Source: Deltaproteobacteria bacterium (lineage in GTDB: Bacteria; Desulfobacterota; Desulfobacteria; Desulfobacterales; Desulfosarcinaceae). Taken from it: DNA of 33,351 nt. The stretch spans positions 1 through 33,351 of the forward strand of contig JAKAFO010000010.1 in assembly GCA_021819735.1 (NCBI GenBank), read 5' to 3'. The number at the start of each line of letters is the position of its first letter. Position 1 is the stretch's first letter. Below the pieces are notes generated by a model that made no database searches, had not been told where the DNA came from, and saw nothing but the letters and a program-made list of their open reading frames with translations. Position numbers and translations under genes: made by a program. Positions 1-8,988 of the stretch are shown here, piece after piece.

Positions 1-647
1 ATGGGCCGCTCGCTCTGGTTGACGAGGGCCACGGCCCGCCGGAACGCCTCGCGCTCGGGGGTCGGCGAGTAGTAAAAGCCGGGCAGCTCGGGCCGGAAAT
101 CCACCGGATCGAAGCGATAGCCGTCCGCCGCCTCCTGGGTCTGGACATCCTTGGGAATGTCCACCAGCACCGGGCCGCCGCGGCCGGTCATGGCCACATA
201 GATGGCTTCGTGAATCGTCTCTTCGATCGTGTCGGCCGAAAGCGGCATGTAGGTCTGCTTGGTCAACGGCATCATCACGCCCACCACGTCGCTCTCCTGA
301 AAGGCGTCGGTGGCGATGACGCCCGTGGCCACCTGGCCGGTGACGGCCAGCAGCGGCACCGAGTCCATCATGGCATCGGCCACGGCCGTGACCAGGTTCA
401 TGGCGCCGGGCCCCGAGGTGGCCATGCAAACCCCGATCTGGGGATCGGAAGTACTTTGGGAGGCCCGGGAGATGCCCTGGGCCATGAAGGCCGCCCCCTG
501 TTCGTGGCGGGCCATGATGAAGGTGAAGCATTTCCGGCGCTCCATCTCGTCGAAGATCGGCATGATGGCGCCGCCGGTATAGCCGAAGACATAACGCACG
601 CCCTTGTCTTTGAGGGCTTTTAAAACCAGTTCTTTGCCGGTGGTCAT
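1..647 (-). CDS. ilvB: Acetolactate synthase large subunit, N-terminal part (cut by window edge)
   Basis: Thiamine diphosphate enzyme that condenses two pyruvates to 2-acetolactate (or pyruvate plus 2-oxobutyrate), the first common step of valine, leucine and isoleucine synthesis. The reading frame starts at the ATG at 647 on the minus strand (protein begins MTTGKELVLKALKDKGV) and runs open for 215 codons to the window edge. The N-terminal pyrimidine-binding domain is clear: FGYTGGAIMPIFDEM, then RHEQGAAFMAQG carrying the catalytic glutamate that activates ThDP, then TSGPGAMNLVTAVADAMMDS, then the FQESDVVG block and RGGPVLVDIPKDVQ. About one third of the usual 550-600 residues is present. It is annotated as ilvB-type from these motifs; other ThDP enzymes such as glyoxylate carboligase share them, but the sequence around the Glu and the neighbouring leu and ilv genes favour acetolactate synthase. 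Confidence 0.93.
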   Translation of the reverse strand, partial: MTTGKELVLKALKDKGVRYVFGYTGGAIMPIFDEMERRKCFTFIMARHEQGAAFMAQGISRASQSTSDPQIGVCMATSGPGAMNLVTAVADAMMDSVPLLAVTGQVATGVIATDAFQESDVVGVMMPLTKQTYMPLSADTIEETIHEAIYVAMTGRGGPVLVDIPKDVQTQEAADGYRFDPVDFRPELPGFYYSPTPEREAFRRAVALVNQSERP

Positions 648-732
648 GGGAATTTCCTTATAAATGCGAGAACCATGGCTTATTGGGGAAGCCGATTCAG
701 TTTTTTCATCGGTCAAATATTGCGAGGGTCTA

Positions 733-1140
733 TTATGAGTTTGCTTCAATTGATTCGAAAAGATCGCACCGGCACGCCTTCTTGTCAAACGTGAGGACAT
801 GGTCACAGCCCGACAGGTGCGCCGCGGAGGCAATCAAATAATCGCCAAGGTCACAATTGTTCTCGCATGCGCGCGAAATAAAATGTTGAATCGTAGCCAG
901 GGCTTCGAACTTCAGAATCGGCATCAATACGAGTTCACTGAGGGAATCCAGAATATTGGCCCTGGAAATCGAGTAAACCGATTCGAGCACCCAGATGGTT
1001 TCCAGAACCACCAAAAGCGGAACCCAAAAGAGTCTATTTTCAGCTTCCGCCTGCTTGAAAACACGATATACGACGTCGGCTTGACGCGCCTCATCCTTGA
1101 CTAAAAAGCGCACTAAGACATTGGTATCCAGAGCCTTCAT
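733..1140 (-). CDS. vapC: VapC-type PIN-domain toxin
   Basis: Predicted ribonuclease toxin of a type II toxin-antitoxin pair, 135 residues, the usual size of a PIN domain. Acidic metal-binding residues are in place: LDTNVLVRFLV at the N-terminus (Asp5), VLETIWVL around residue 47, DLGDYLIA near residue 97 and the LTFDKKA ending near residue 119. Its ATG overlaps the stop of the upstream antitoxin gene by 4 nt (1137-1140), so the two are translationally coupled. The gene is noticeably more AT-rich than ilvB and leuC on either side, which suggests acquisition by transfer. The exact RNA target cannot be told from sequence. Confidence 0.88.
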   Translation of the reverse strand: MKALDTNVLVRFLVKDEARQADVVYRVFKQAEAENRLFWVPLLVVLETIWVLESVYSISRANILDSLSELVLMPILKFEALATIQHFISRACENNCDLGDYLIASAAHLSGCDHVLTFDKKACRCDLFESIEANS

Positions 1141-1385
1141 TTGTACCGATCCTTGATGCGTTCGCGTATTTTGGCATTCATCTCGTCCACCGTTGCAGCT
1201 TTTCTTCCCGGCTTGTGCAGAATTCCGAACACGTCATCCACCTTTTTGGATATGGGTCGGATGAGTGCTTCCTTCTTCTCGGTGACGATAAACTCAACCT
1301 TGTCCCCGGCTTGCAGCATAAGGGAATCTCGAACCGATTTGGGTATTGTAATCTGGCCTTTGGTCGTAATGGTTGCCGAAATCAT
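1137..1385 (-). CDS. vapB: AbrB/MazE-fold antitoxin (VapB-type)
   Basis: Small 82-residue protein with an N-terminal swapped-hairpin AbrB DNA-binding fold: ITTKGQITIPKSVRDSLML is the classic signature, followed by GDKVEFIVTEKKEALIRP. The C-terminal tail (about residues 48-82: FGILHKPGRKAATVDEMN and a charged helix) is the expected toxin-neutralising part. It sits immediately upstream of and overlaps the PIN toxin gene. A good Shine-Dalgarno (AAGGA on the minus strand, about 1393-1397) lies in front of its ATG, inside one of two direct repeats that may be an autoregulatory operator. Family assignment is solid; the specific partner is inferred from adjacency. Confidence 0.88.
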   Translation of the reverse strand: MISATITTKGQITIPKSVRDSLMLQAGDKVEFIVTEKKEALIRPISKKVDDVFGILHKPGRKAATVDEMNAKIRERIKDRYK

Positions 1386-1390
1386 AGCTG

Positions 1391-1418
1391 TATCCTTACT
1401 TAGGCGTTATCCTTACTT
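1391..1418 (-). promoter_or_regulatory. Direct repeats in front of the toxin-antitoxin operon
   Basis: The 11-mer TATCCTTACTT occurs at 1391-1401 and again at 1408-1418, 17 bp start to start. On the coding (minus) strand the proximal copy contains the Shine-Dalgarno of the antitoxin gene. Type II antitoxins with AbrB folds commonly bind repeats in their own promoter, so this is a candidate operator. That role is an inference. Confidence 0.4.
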
Positions 1419-1480
1419 TGTCCATGGTAAGGCCAATTGGAACCTCTGTCAATAAAGCCGATGAACATGAGCACGCTCGC

Positions 1481-1509
1481 TTGACTTGCGCCGCGCAGAT
1501 TGGCATTGT
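1481..1509 (+). promoter_or_regulatory. Weak sigma70-like promoter candidate for the leuC operon
   Basis: TTGACT at 1481-1486 and CATTGT at 1504-1509 are separated by 17 bp, 55 nt before the leuC start. The -35 is good, the -10 matches only half of the consensus. No leucine-rich leader peptide or convincing attenuator was seen in 1386-1563. Confidence 0.25.
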
Positions 1510-1563
1510 AAGGGCCGTTGGCTGGCAGAACCCCTCCAAAAAATTCGAATACAGGGACATATC

Positions 1564-2967
1564 ATGGGAAAGACGCTTTTCGAAAAGATTTGGGACCGTC
1601 ATGTCGTGACCACGCTGCCCGACGGCGCCGTGCTGCTCTACATCGACCGCCACCTGGTGCACGAGGTGACCAGCCCCCAGGCTTTCGAGGGGTTGCGCCT
1701 GGCCGGGCGCACGGTGCGGCGGCCCGAGCTCTCGTTTGCCACCATGGATCACAACGTGCCGACCACCGACGACCGCATGAATATCAAGGACCCGATCTCC
1801 AGGGCGCAAGTGGAAGCCATGCGCGCCAACTGTCGCGACTTCGGCATCGCCCTGTACGACCTGGGCGACGAGCGCCAGGGCATCGTGCACATGATCGGAC
1901 CCGAACTGGGCATCACCCTGCCGGGCTTGACCATCGTGTGCGGCGACTCGCACACCTCCACCCACGGCGCCTTCGGGGCCCTGGCCTTCGGCATCGGCAC
2001 CTCGGAAGTGGAGCACGTGCTGGTGACCCAGACCCTGGCCCAACGCAAGCCCAAGACCTTCAAGGTGGAATTCACCGGCCGGCTCGGTCCCCATGTCTTT
2101 TCCAAAGACATGGTCCTCAAACTGATCGGCACGATCGGCACGGCCGGCGGCGCCGGGCATGTCCTGGAGTACTGCGGCGAGACCATCCGCGGCCTTTCCA
2201 TGGAAGCGCGCATGAGCATCTGCAACATGAGCATCGAGGCCGGGGCCCGGGCCGGACTGATCGCGCCCGACGAGACCACCTTTGCTTACATCCAACGGAC
2301 CGACCGGCCGTTCGCCCCCAAGGGCGCGGCCCTGGAGCAGGCCCTGGCCCGGTGGCGCGCCCTGCCCAGCGACCCGGACGCCCGCTTCGACCAGCAGGTC
2401 ACCATCGACTGCGGCCGGCTCAAGCCCCAGATCACCTGGGGCACCAACCCCGGCATGGTCATCGACATCGACCAGCCCGTGCCCGGCCCCGGCGAAGCGG
2501 TCGGTTACAGCCGCGCCGACGTGGAGAACGCCCTGGCCTACATGGGCTTGACCCCCGGCACCCGACTCACCGATGTGCCCGTGGACGTGGTCTTCATCGG
2601 CAGTTGCACCAACGCGCGCATCGAGGACCTGCGCCTGGCCGCCGCCATTTTCAAAGGCCGCCGGAAGGCCGAAAACGTGGATGTGCTGGTCGTTCCCGGC
2701 TCCATGCAGGTGCGCCGCCAGGCCGAGGCCGAGGGCCTGGACCAGATCTTCAAGGCCGCCGGCGCCCAGTGGCGCTATGCCGGCTGCAGCATGTGCCTGG
2801 GCATGAACCCGGACCAGTTGAAGCCGCGCCAGCGCTGCGCCTCCACCTCCAACCGCAACTTCGAAGGCCGCCAGGGCAAGGGCGGACGCACCCATCTGGT
2901 CAGTCCCGAGATGGCCGCGGCGGCGGCGGTGGCGGGCAAGTTTGTGGATATTCGCAATTTTAAATAA
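1564..2967 (+). CDS. leuC: 3-isopropylmalate dehydratase large subunit
   Basis: Aconitase-family isomerase subunit that with LeuD converts 2-isopropylmalate to 3-isopropylmalate in leucine synthesis. The frame is open further upstream, but the ATG at 1564 is chosen because the protein then begins [15 protein letters not shown], the family's usual N-terminus, and AGGGA lies 8-12 nt upstream. Length 467 residues matches the enterobacterial type. The [4Fe-4S] cysteines are present: Cys348 in [11 protein letters not shown] and Cys408 and Cys411 in [11 protein letters not shown]. The substrate and cluster motif [19 protein letters not shown] is intact. It heads a plus-strand operon with leuD 12 nt downstream. 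The long E. coli-like form differs from the shorter archaeal-type LeuC/LeuD that many anaerobes carry. Confidence 0.97.
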   Translation: MGKTLFEKIWDRHVVTTLPDGAVLLYIDRHLVHEVTSPQAFEGLRLAGRTVRRPELSFATMDHNVPTTDDRMNIKDPISRAQVEAMRANCRDFGIALYDLGDERQGIVHMIGPELGITLPGLTIVCGDSHTSTHGAFGALAFGIGTSEVEHVLVTQTLAQRKPKTFKVEFTGRLGPHVFSKDMVLKLIGTIGTAGGAGHVLEYCGETIRGLSMEARMSICNMSIEAGARAGLIAPDETTFAYIQRTDRPFAPKGAALEQALARWRALPSDPDARFDQQVTIDCGRLKPQITWGTNPGMVIDIDQPVPGPGEAVGYSRADVENALAYMGLTPGTRLTDVPVDVVFIGSCTNARIEDLRLAAAIFKGRRKAENVDVLVVPGSMQVRRQAEAEGLDQIFKAAGAQWRYAGCSMCLGMNPDQLKPRQRCASTSNRNFEGRQGKGGRTHLVSPEMAAAAAVAGKFVDIRNFK

Positions 2968-2979
2968 AAAGGATTCGCC

Positions 2980-3603
2980 ATGGAACCCTTCGTGAATCAC
3001 ACCGGCATCGTTGCCACCCTCGACCGCTCCAACATCGACACCGACGCCATCATCCCCAAACAGTTCTTGAAATCCATCAAGCGCACCGGCTACGGCCCCA
3101 GCCTCTTCTTCGACTGGCGTTACCTGGCCGACGGGTCGCCCGATCCGGCCTTCGAGCTCAACCAGCCGCGCTTTGCCGGCCGCTCGATCCTGGTAACGCG
3201 CAACAACTTCGGCTGCGGCTCCAGCCGCGAGCACGCCGTGTGGGCCCTGCTCCAGGACGGCTTCCGGGTGGTGGTGGCGCCCTGGAAAGAGATCGGCGGG
3301 CAGCATCTGCCGGCCTTTGCCGACATCTTCGGCAACAACAGCGTGAAAAACGGGCTGCTGGCCGTGGAACTCTCCGAGCAGGAAGTGGAGGCCATCTTCC
3401 GGCATGTGGCGGCCCATCCCGGCGCCCAAATGTCCGTGGATCTGGCCCGGCAGCAGGTGACGCTGCCGGCCGACCCGTCCCTGACGTTTGCCTTCGAAAT
3501 CGATCCCGGCGCCAAGGAACAGTTGCTCAAAGGCCTGGACGAGATCTCCCTGACGCTCCGGTACGAGGCCCACATCACCCGTTTCGAGCAAGCGCATCCA
3601 TGA
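2980..3603 (+). CDS. leuD: 3-isopropylmalate dehydratase small subunit
   Basis: Swivel-domain partner of LeuC, 207 residues, the length of the E. coli-type small subunit (about 200). Diagnostic motifs: [22 protein letters not shown] near the N-terminus and [15 protein letters not shown] in the middle, which binds the substrate. AAGGA lies just before the ATG. The stop codon (TGA 3601-3603) overlaps the ATG of the next gene, so the operon continues without a gap. LeuA and LeuB are not in the window. Confidence 0.97.
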   Translation: MEPFVNHTGIVATLDRSNIDTDAIIPKQFLKSIKRTGYGPSLFFDWRYLADGSPDPAFELNQPRFAGRSILVTRNNFGCGSSREHAVWALLQDGFRVVVAPWKEIGGQHLPAFADIFGNNSVKNGLLAVELSEQEVEAIFRHVAAHPGAQMSVDLARQQVTLPADPSLTFAFEIDPGAKEQLLKGLDEISLTLRYEAHITRFEQAHP

Positions 3604-4205
3604 AAAAACACGCCTCGCTGGCCCGCCAGATGCTGATCTACTTCGGCTTTATCGCCATGGCCGCGCTGCTGATCACCGTCGAGTTCGTGTGGGCCGTGCG
3701 CATCATCATGTCCCAGGCCCAGGCCCTGCAGAGCCCGAGCGTGGCCGGCAGCGATCACCTCCTGGCGACCTTGCGCACCTTGCAAAACAAGGCCTTCCTG
3801 ATCGGCATCGTGCAAGCCGTGTTCACGCTGATCGTGCTGGTCATGCTCATCCGCCGCATCACGGACCCGCTCCAGCAGATGATCGATAAAGCCTGGCTGA
3901 TCTCCGAAGGCGATCTGAGTCACACCATTCCGGTGGTGCGCAACGATGAAATCGGCTTGCTGGCCGAGACGATCAATGGGTTGACCAGCAATGTCCAGGA
4001 GCTGGTCGCTTTCGGCTTGTCCGCCGAAAGCTCCTTGAAGGTCTCGCTCAAGGCGCTGCGCGAGCGCGTGGCGGATGACCCCGTGGGTTGCGAACATCTC
4101 GATCGGATCGAAAAGACGCTCGCCGGATTCGGCCTTCTTCTGGAAGGTTTTCAACTTCTTCCGGCACCTCCCACGCTCACAAAGGCGGAATCCAATGGGG
4201 AGTGA
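3600..4205 (+). CDS. Small membrane protein with HAMP domain and no output domain
   Basis: A 201-residue inner-membrane protein. The start at 3600 is chosen because its ATG overlaps the leuD stop (ATGA) and the protein begins with a basic stretch and a membrane helix (about residues 9-34, [18 protein letters not shown]). A short outside loop of about 28 residues follows, then a second helix (about 63-83, [17 protein letters not shown]) and a HAMP linker (about 84-136) with the usual ITDPLQQM entry, [10 protein letters not shown] and [13 protein letters not shown]. The remaining 65 residues look like a helix plus tail, with no kinase, methyl-accepting or cyclase domain. It overlaps the next gene by 11 nt. 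A sensor-like adaptor role toward the downstream transporters is possible, but the function is not known to me. Confidence 0.85.
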   Translation: MKKHASLARQMLIYFGFIAMAALLITVEFVWAVRIIMSQAQALQSPSVAGSDHLLATLRTLQNKAFLIGIVQAVFTLIVLVMLIRRITDPLQQMIDKAWLISEGDLSHTIPVVRNDEIGLLAETINGLTSNVQELVAFGLSAESSLKVSLKALRERVADDPVGCEHLDRIEKTLAGFGLLLEGFQLLPAPPTLTKAESNGE

Positions 4206-4959
4206 ATGGATGGCACTGCCGGCCGGACTGACGATCGCCACCCTGGCGACCCTGGTCGGTTTCGGCGGCGGCGTGCTGTGGATGCCGTTTCTCCTGCTCG
4301 TCGCCCGTCTCGATCCGGCCCAGGCCGTGACGACCTCCCTGATCATTCAGGTGGCCGGCATGGGCTCCGGCAGCCTGGCGGTCATCAAGGCCCGCAAGGC
4401 GGATCTCACCCTCTCTTTCTTCCTGTCGCTGTGCGCCTTCGTCGGCATCCCCGTGGGGGTCTGGCTCTCCAGCCTGATCGCCCCCAATTCGATCATTTTT
4501 CTGCTGGGGATCATCAGCATGGCCATGGCGCTGATGTTTGTCTATACCCACGATGACCCCAACGGCACCGCCGCGCAAAAAACCACCGTGCGCCAAAGCG
4601 CCCCTTATCTCTGGCTTTCGACGCTGTTCGCGGTCCTGACCGGGTTGTTGTCCATGGGTGTGGGCGATTTTCTGGTGCCGATTCTGCGCAACCGCCTGAA
4701 GATCGGCATGGAAACGGCCATGGCCACCTGCCTGGTGGTGATGGCCGCCAGCGCCGCCTTTGCCGCCGGATTGCATCTGATCGTCGGCGATCCGTTCGCG
4801 TCCCGGGTGGTGCTCTGGGCTCTTCCCGGCGTGCTGATCGGCGGCCAGATCGGGCCGCGCCTGGCCGGCCGCATCGACGAGCGCACGCTCAAGGAGATCT
4901 TCATCCTGGGACTCTCCCTGGCCGGCATTCATATGATGTTCAATGTCCAGGCCATGTGA
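4195..4959 (+). CDS. TauE/SafE-family permease (first copy)
   Basis: Integral membrane protein of 254 residues, predicted to move small sulfur or organic anions across the inner membrane. The ATG at 4195 is preceded by AGGCGG; a second ATG at 4210 is possible. The two-fold repeat typical of the family is visible: ATLATLVGFGGGVLWMPFLL in the first half and TGLLSMGVGDFLVPIL in the second, each followed by an AxTTSL/MATCL-type helix. About seven to eight hydrophobic segments are seen. The substrate cannot be told from sequence. It lies between the HAMP protein gene (11-nt overlap) and the antiporter gene (15-nt gap), so the three are probably made together. Confidence 0.85.
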   Translation: MGSEWMALPAGLTIATLATLVGFGGGVLWMPFLLLVARLDPAQAVTTSLIIQVAGMGSGSLAVIKARKADLTLSFFLSLCAFVGIPVGVWLSSLIAPNSIIFLLGIISMAMALMFVYTHDDPNGTAAQKTTVRQSAPYLWLSTLFAVLTGLLSMGVGDFLVPILRNRLKIGMETAMATCLVVMAASAAFAAGLHLIVGDPFASRVVLWALPGVLIGGQIGPRLAGRIDERTLKEIFILGLSLAGIHMMFNVQAM

Positions 4960-4974
4960 CCAACGCGGGGTACC

Positions 4975-6684
4975 ATGCAGCAATTAACGGCCCACGACAT
5001 TACGGTCCTGTTCCTCTCCCTGGGGCTTTTGCTGGGGACCGCGCGCCTCATGGGCGAACTGGCCCAGCGGCTGCACCAGCCGGCGGTGCTGGGCGAGCTG
5101 CTGGCCGGAGTCCTGCTGGGCCCCACGGTCCTGGGAACCGTGGCACCGCAATTCAGTGCCTTTCTCTTCCCGGCCCAGGGACCCAGCGCCATTGCCTTGA
5201 ACGCCATCACCACCCTGGCCATCGCCCTCTTTCTAATGGTGGCGGGCATCGAGGTGGATCTCTCGACCATCTGGCGCCAGGGCAAGGTGGGGGTCAAGAT
5301 CGGCCTGGTCAGCATCGCGGTGCCGTTTCTCTGCGGCCTGGCCGCGGCCTGGCTGGCGCCGGCCGCCCTGGGCCGCCAACCCGAGGCCGATCCATTGATC
5401 TTCATGCTCTTCGTGGCCATCGCCCTCTCCATCTCGGCTCTGCCCGTGATCGCCAAGACCCTCATGGATATGAATCTGTACCGCAGCGACCTGGGCATGG
5501 TGGTCATCAGCGCCGCCATTCTCAACGACCTGGTGGGCTGGATCATTTTCGCCGTGGTGCTGGGGATGATGGGCAAACCGGAGGGCAATGGCAACCACAT
5601 CGCCATGACCATCGCGCTGACCCTGGCCTTCAGCGCCACGATGCTCACCCTGGGCCGCTGGCTGATCCACAAGGCCCTGCCCTTCATCCAGGCCTACACC
5701 CGCTGGCCGGCCGGCGAGCTGAGTTTTGCCATCATCCTAGCACTGCTGGGCGCGGCCTTCACCGAATGGATCGGCATTCACGCCATCTTCGGCGCCTTTC
5801 TCGTTGGGGTGGCCGTGGGCGACTCGGCCCACCTGCGCGAGCGCACGCGGGTCACCATCGAGCATTTCATCGCTTCAATTTTCGCGCCACTTTTCTTTGC
5901 CGGCATCGGCCTGCAGGTGAATTTCTGGTTCCATTTCGACGGCCCTCTGGTGTTGACCGTATCGCTCATGGCCTGCGCCTGCAAACTGGCCGGCGGTTTC
6001 CTGGGCGGGCGCTGGGGCCGGATGCCGGCGCGGGAAGCCTGGGCCGTAGGATTCGCCATGAACTCCCGAGGCGCCATGGAGATCATCCTGGCGCTGCTGG
6101 CCTTGCAGGCCGGCATCATCGGCAATCGACTCTTCGTGGCCTTGGTAATCATGGCCATGGCCACCTCCATGCTCAGCGGCCCGGCCTTGCGCCTGATTCT
6201 GCGGCCGGCCCGCAAGTGGCGGCCACGCGATGCGCTTTCGTCCAAGCTGTTCTTGCGCGATCTGAAGGTTTGTACGCGCCGGGAGGCGGTGGAAGAGTTG
6301 GTGCGGACAGCCTGCGCCGCCTCGGGCCTGGACGCGCAAAGCATCATGGCGGCGGTCTGGGCCCGGGAAGAGACGCTGAGCACCGGCATCGGCAACGGCG
6401 TGGCCCTGCCCCACGCCCGGGTGGCGGGATTGCGCGAACCGATCCTGACCGTGGGCATCTGCGACGACGGCATCGATTTCGACGCCCCCGACGGGCAGCC
6501 GGCCCACGTGCTCTTTCTGATCTTAACGCCCGCGGCCGATCCCCGGGCCCAATTGACCATCGCGGCCGAGATCGCGCGCCTGTTCCGCAAGCAAGCGATG
6601 CTCGACCGGGCGCTGCGCACCAAAAATTTCACGGACTTTCTGGCTTTGATGAGTACTTCGGTGGGTCCCGACGCCGCCGGCTAA
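4975..6684 (+). CDS. CPA2-type cation/proton antiporter fused to a PTS EIIA-like domain
   Basis: Monovalent cation/H+ antiporter of 569 residues. Residues about 1-410 form the Na_H_Exchanger membrane domain with some 12 helices; [20 protein letters not shown] and [19 protein letters not shown] (the conserved acidic pair region) are typical of KefB/C-like CPA2 proteins. Instead of the RCK/TrkA-N nucleotide-binding domain common in that family, residues about 425-565 form a fructose/nitrogen-type PTS EIIA domain: [15 protein letters not shown] with His480 at the expected phosphorylation site. The stop overlaps the convergent gene by 4 nt. Phosphorylation-gated transport is an inference; the phosphodonor (HPr/NPr, EI) is not in the window. 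No clear Shine-Dalgarno other than GGGGT was seen. Confidence 0.9.
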   Translation: MQQLTAHDITVLFLSLGLLLGTARLMGELAQRLHQPAVLGELLAGVLLGPTVLGTVAPQFSAFLFPAQGPSAIALNAITTLAIALFLMVAGIEVDLSTIWRQGKVGVKIGLVSIAVPFLCGLAAAWLAPAALGRQPEADPLIFMLFVAIALSISALPVIAKTLMDMNLYRSDLGMVVISAAILNDLVGWIIFAVVLGMMGKPEGNGNHIAMTIALTLAFSATMLTLGRWLIHKALPFIQAYTRWPAGELSFAIILALLGAAFTEWIGIHAIFGAFLVGVAVGDSAHLRERTRVTIEHFIASIFAPLFFAGIGLQVNFWFHFDGPLVLTVSLMACACKLAGGFLGGRWGRMPAREAWAVGFAMNSRGAMEIILALLALQAGIIGNRLFVALVIMAMATSMLSGPALRLILRPARKWRPRDALSSKLFLRDLKVCTRREAVEELVRTACAASGLDAQSIMAAVWAREETLSTGIGNGVALPHARVAGLREPILTVGICDDGIDFDAPDGQPAHVLFLILTPAADPRAQLTIAAEIARLFRKQAMLDRALRTKNFTDFLALMSTSVGPDAAG

Positions 6685-7394
6685 GCTTTGGCCATGCAGC
6701 ACTTCTTATACTTCTTGCCGCTACCGCAGGGGCAGGGATCGTTGCGGCCCGGGTTGGGGTCCGCCTTGACCGGCCCGGATTGGCGCAGGGACTCCATGTG
6801 CAGGGCCCGGCCCAGGGCGGCCACATCCGTCAAGGCCTCCGGCAGCGCCGCCATCGCCTCGGTGGGGGAAATGGACTTCAATCGCTTCATATCTTCCGAA
6901 GCATCTTCCGGAAAATCCTTGTTCTTCAGAATCCGCAAACAAATCATCATGGTCGTACCGAGGATCTTTTCTTCGGGCGCGTCCGGCCCGAGCGAGGTCA
7001 GGGCCTCGTCCCACAGGTCGCCCAGCCAATCGCACCCCTCCAGGTAGCCCCGGCAGAAATCCAGCAGCTCCGCCGAGCCGTTGCCCTCGGCGTCCATGGT
7101 GCACGCCGGCGGCAAGTCCAAGGTTTCGCTATCCTCGGTTTGTTCGGCCCAGAAAGACCAGATGGAGACCAGCGCACCGAGGATGGCCTCCGTCTGCTTC
7201 TTGGTCTTGAATTCGGGCGGTTCCCGGGATTTGAAAAGCATCGGCAGCCATTCGGAGGGCTGGATCATATCCGGCGCCGAAATCATGTTGAGAATAAAGC
7301 CGTAGGCATAGTGCAGCCCGAAGGAGAGTTGGGCCAGGGGTTCGGCGGCAAAGAGCGCCTTGAGCGCTTCAGGGTCGTGCTTGGGGATTTCCAT
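6681..7394 (-). CDS. UPF0149/YecA-like protein with C-terminal SEC-C zinc motif
   Basis: Soluble protein of 237 residues. The last 25 residues carry the SEC-C zinc-binding motif, [16 protein letters not shown], also found at the SecA C-terminus and in YecA proteins. The front part is helical and acidic and resembles the UPF0149 family (a block with [19 protein letters not shown] and a [10 protein letters not shown] stretch near residue 150). The role of the family is not firmly known; SEC-C is linked to SecB or ribosome binding in SecA and YecA. Its stop overlaps the end of the converging antiporter gene. Confidence 0.85.
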   Translation of the reverse strand: MEIPKHDPEALKALFAAEPLAQLSFGLHYAYGFILNMISAPDMIQPSEWLPMLFKSREPPEFKTKKQTEAILGALVSIWSFWAEQTEDSETLDLPPACTMDAEGNGSAELLDFCRGYLEGCDWLGDLWDEALTSLGPDAPEEKILGTTMMICLRILKNKDFPEDASEDMKRLKSISPTEAMAALPEALTDVAALGRALHMESLRQSGPVKADPNPGRNDPCPCGSGKKYKKCCMAKA

Positions 7395-7463
7395 TCATAT
7401 GCCTCCAGATTGCGGATTGGAACAAGCCCTCTTTATAGTCGATCGGCATGGGCGACGAAAGGG

Positions 7464-7504
7464 TGAAAACAAAAGCCGCTCTCCGGCCGGTGCCGGGAGC
7501 GGCT
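7464..7504 (-). terminator. Rho-independent terminator of the lipase gene
   Basis: On the minus strand a GC-rich hairpin (arms AGCCGCTC... and ...GAGCGGCT, 7474-7504, with one bulged base) is followed directly by TTTTGTTTTC at 7464-7473. It begins 29 nt after the lipase stop codon, so it most likely ends that transcript. Confidence 0.85.
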
Positions 7505-7532
7505 CTAAAAATGGAGCGCGTCAATTCAGTTA

Positions 7533-8906
7533 TCAGCGCGGGATATTGTCCCACTGCGCGAAGTCGTTGAACTGCACCGAGATGCGATGGCTGGTGGAAG
7601 ACCAGTTGGGCACGTTGATCACCTGCATGGTGCCGTTGCCGCCGCGATCCATCAGCGTCAGGCGGATGCGGTTGTCAGGCGGATCGGCCGCCGGAATGAA
7701 AAGATCCACGCCGGTGATAAAGGCCAAGGCGTGAAAGACGGGGATGGGCGCTTCCACGCTGCTCGCGCCGTCCGAGCCCAGGTCGTAGACGAAGAAAGAG
7801 GTGGTGCGCTTGACGATGGGGCAGGTGGCGGCGTTGACGATGTTCACGCCGTTGACCGCCAGGATGGTGTTCTGCACGCCCTGGTCACCCCAGGACTCTT
7901 TGTCGCGCGCGATCACAAGGTTGCTCTGGCCGTCGGCGAAATCCATGTTGGCGCCCACGCCGCCGCCCAGGGGCGAGGCGTTCAGGCGCACGAAGTGGTC
8001 GTCCCGGATGAAGGGTTCCTTGTAGAAATGGTGCTCCTGGCCTTCGCGCACCAGCACGAATTCATAGTTTCGTCCGGGCTTGGCCTTGAACGGTCCGAAG
8101 TTGCCGTCGGCCGTGATGGTGTACTGGGCCGCGGGCTTATTGCACACCCGCTGGCCGGTGGCGCCGCCGATTTCATGGATCTGCAGCAAAGCACCCTCCA
8201 CGCCGATGTTCTGGGGAAAAAGCACGGCCCGGCCGGAAACGGAGATGTGGCCGCAAAAGTCGGGCATCACCGCCGTGCTCTTGGGCGCGTTGCCGGTCAA
8301 AAACTGGTACATATGGCCGAACGCCTCGGCCGAGGTGGCCGCCTGCACGTGGGTCTGGTTTTCCAGGATCACGTTCTCGGCACCCACGATGGTCCGGCCG
8401 GCCGTGCCGTGGCTGGCCCACAAGGCCAGGGTCGGCACGCCGCCCGGCAGGGCCGTCCCGACCTGACCGTCGATGCTGACATAGTGGCCCACGCGGGCGG
8501 CCCGTTCCGGCGTCTGGAGATATCCCGGACGGGGCGGCACGGCATTGCCCATCATCACGACGGTGCCCAGGGAGTGGGCCATGATGTCCACCTTTTCGGC
8601 GCCGGTGGCCGCCAGGACCTGGTCGATCAAGGCGTCCAAACGGGTATGGACATCGGCCCAGGTGTTGACGACGAAGGTGGAGTCATACTCGTGGGCATAC
8701 AAGTAGTTTTTGGGGTAGCCGTTGCCGGCGAAGCGCATGGCCTGGGACTCGAACTGGCTGGCCGAACCGGAACTGCCGTGCACGAAGATGACGGGGTTGT
8801 GGGGAAATGGCGCTTTTTGGCCTTTTCCGTCGGCCATGGCCGGTGCTGCCCAGACGAGCAAGGCAGCGATCAGGACCGTCCAGGTGCAACATCGCTTGAG
8901 TTTCAT
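7533..8906 (-). CDS. Secreted lipase/esterase of the Archaeoglobus AFL type
   Basis: Alpha/beta-hydrolase, 457 residues. The frame is open upstream, but the ATG at 8906 follows GGAGGAAT and gives a clean Sec signal peptide (about residues 1-25, ending PAMADG). The oxyanion and nucleophile motifs are PVIFVHGSSGSASQFESQ and DIMAHSLGTVVM with Ser112; an Asp in SIDGQVG and His in NQTHVQ are the likely triad partners. The C-terminal half (about residues 230-457) is a beta-rich domain ending PNWSSTSHRISVQFNDF. From memory this two-domain plan and several blocks match the long-chain lipase of Archaeoglobus fulgidus (AF1763), whose C-terminal domain binds lipid. It lies 82 nt downstream of the tetR gene and ends at a strong terminator. 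Natural substrate is not known. Confidence 0.88.
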   Translation of the reverse strand: MKLKRCCTWTVLIAALLVWAAPAMADGKGQKAPFPHNPVIFVHGSSGSASQFESQAMRFAGNGYPKNYLYAHEYDSTFVVNTWADVHTRLDALIDQVLAATGAEKVDIMAHSLGTVVMMGNAVPPRPGYLQTPERAARVGHYVSIDGQVGTALPGGVPTLALWASHGTAGRTIVGAENVILENQTHVQAATSAEAFGHMYQFLTGNAPKSTAVMPDFCGHISVSGRAVLFPQNIGVEGALLQIHEIGGATGQRVCNKPAAQYTITADGNFGPFKAKPGRNYEFVLVREGQEHHFYKEPFIRDDHFVRLNASPLGGGVGANMDFADGQSNLVIARDKESWGDQGVQNTILAVNGVNIVNAATCPIVKRTTSFFVYDLGSDGASSVEAPIPVFHALAFITGVDLFIPAADPPDNRIRLTLMDRGGNGTMQVINVPNWSSTSHRISVQFNDFAQWDNIPR

Positions 8907-8988
8907 TAAATTCCTCCATCTGTTTTTTTGGGAACAAAGGACGAAAACCCGCCGGCCCCTCCGGACGGCAGGCCCACCCTCTTTTAGC

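Noticed and set aside
1396-3597. Very long minus-strand open frame opposite leuC and leuD
   Set aside because: It is antisense to two clearly recognised genes, is rich in His, Gly and Ala as expected of a GC-rich shadow frame, and has no recognisable domain.
4956-7466. 836-codon plus-strand open frame overlapping the antiporter and SEC-C genes
   Set aside because: It is out of frame with the recognised antiporter and antisense to the SEC-C gene; composition (Arg, Gly, His, Pro rich) is typical of a shadow.
7587-8909. 440-codon plus-strand open frame opposite the lipase
   Set aside because: The lipase on the other strand has signal peptide, catalytic motifs, ribosome site and terminator; this frame has none.
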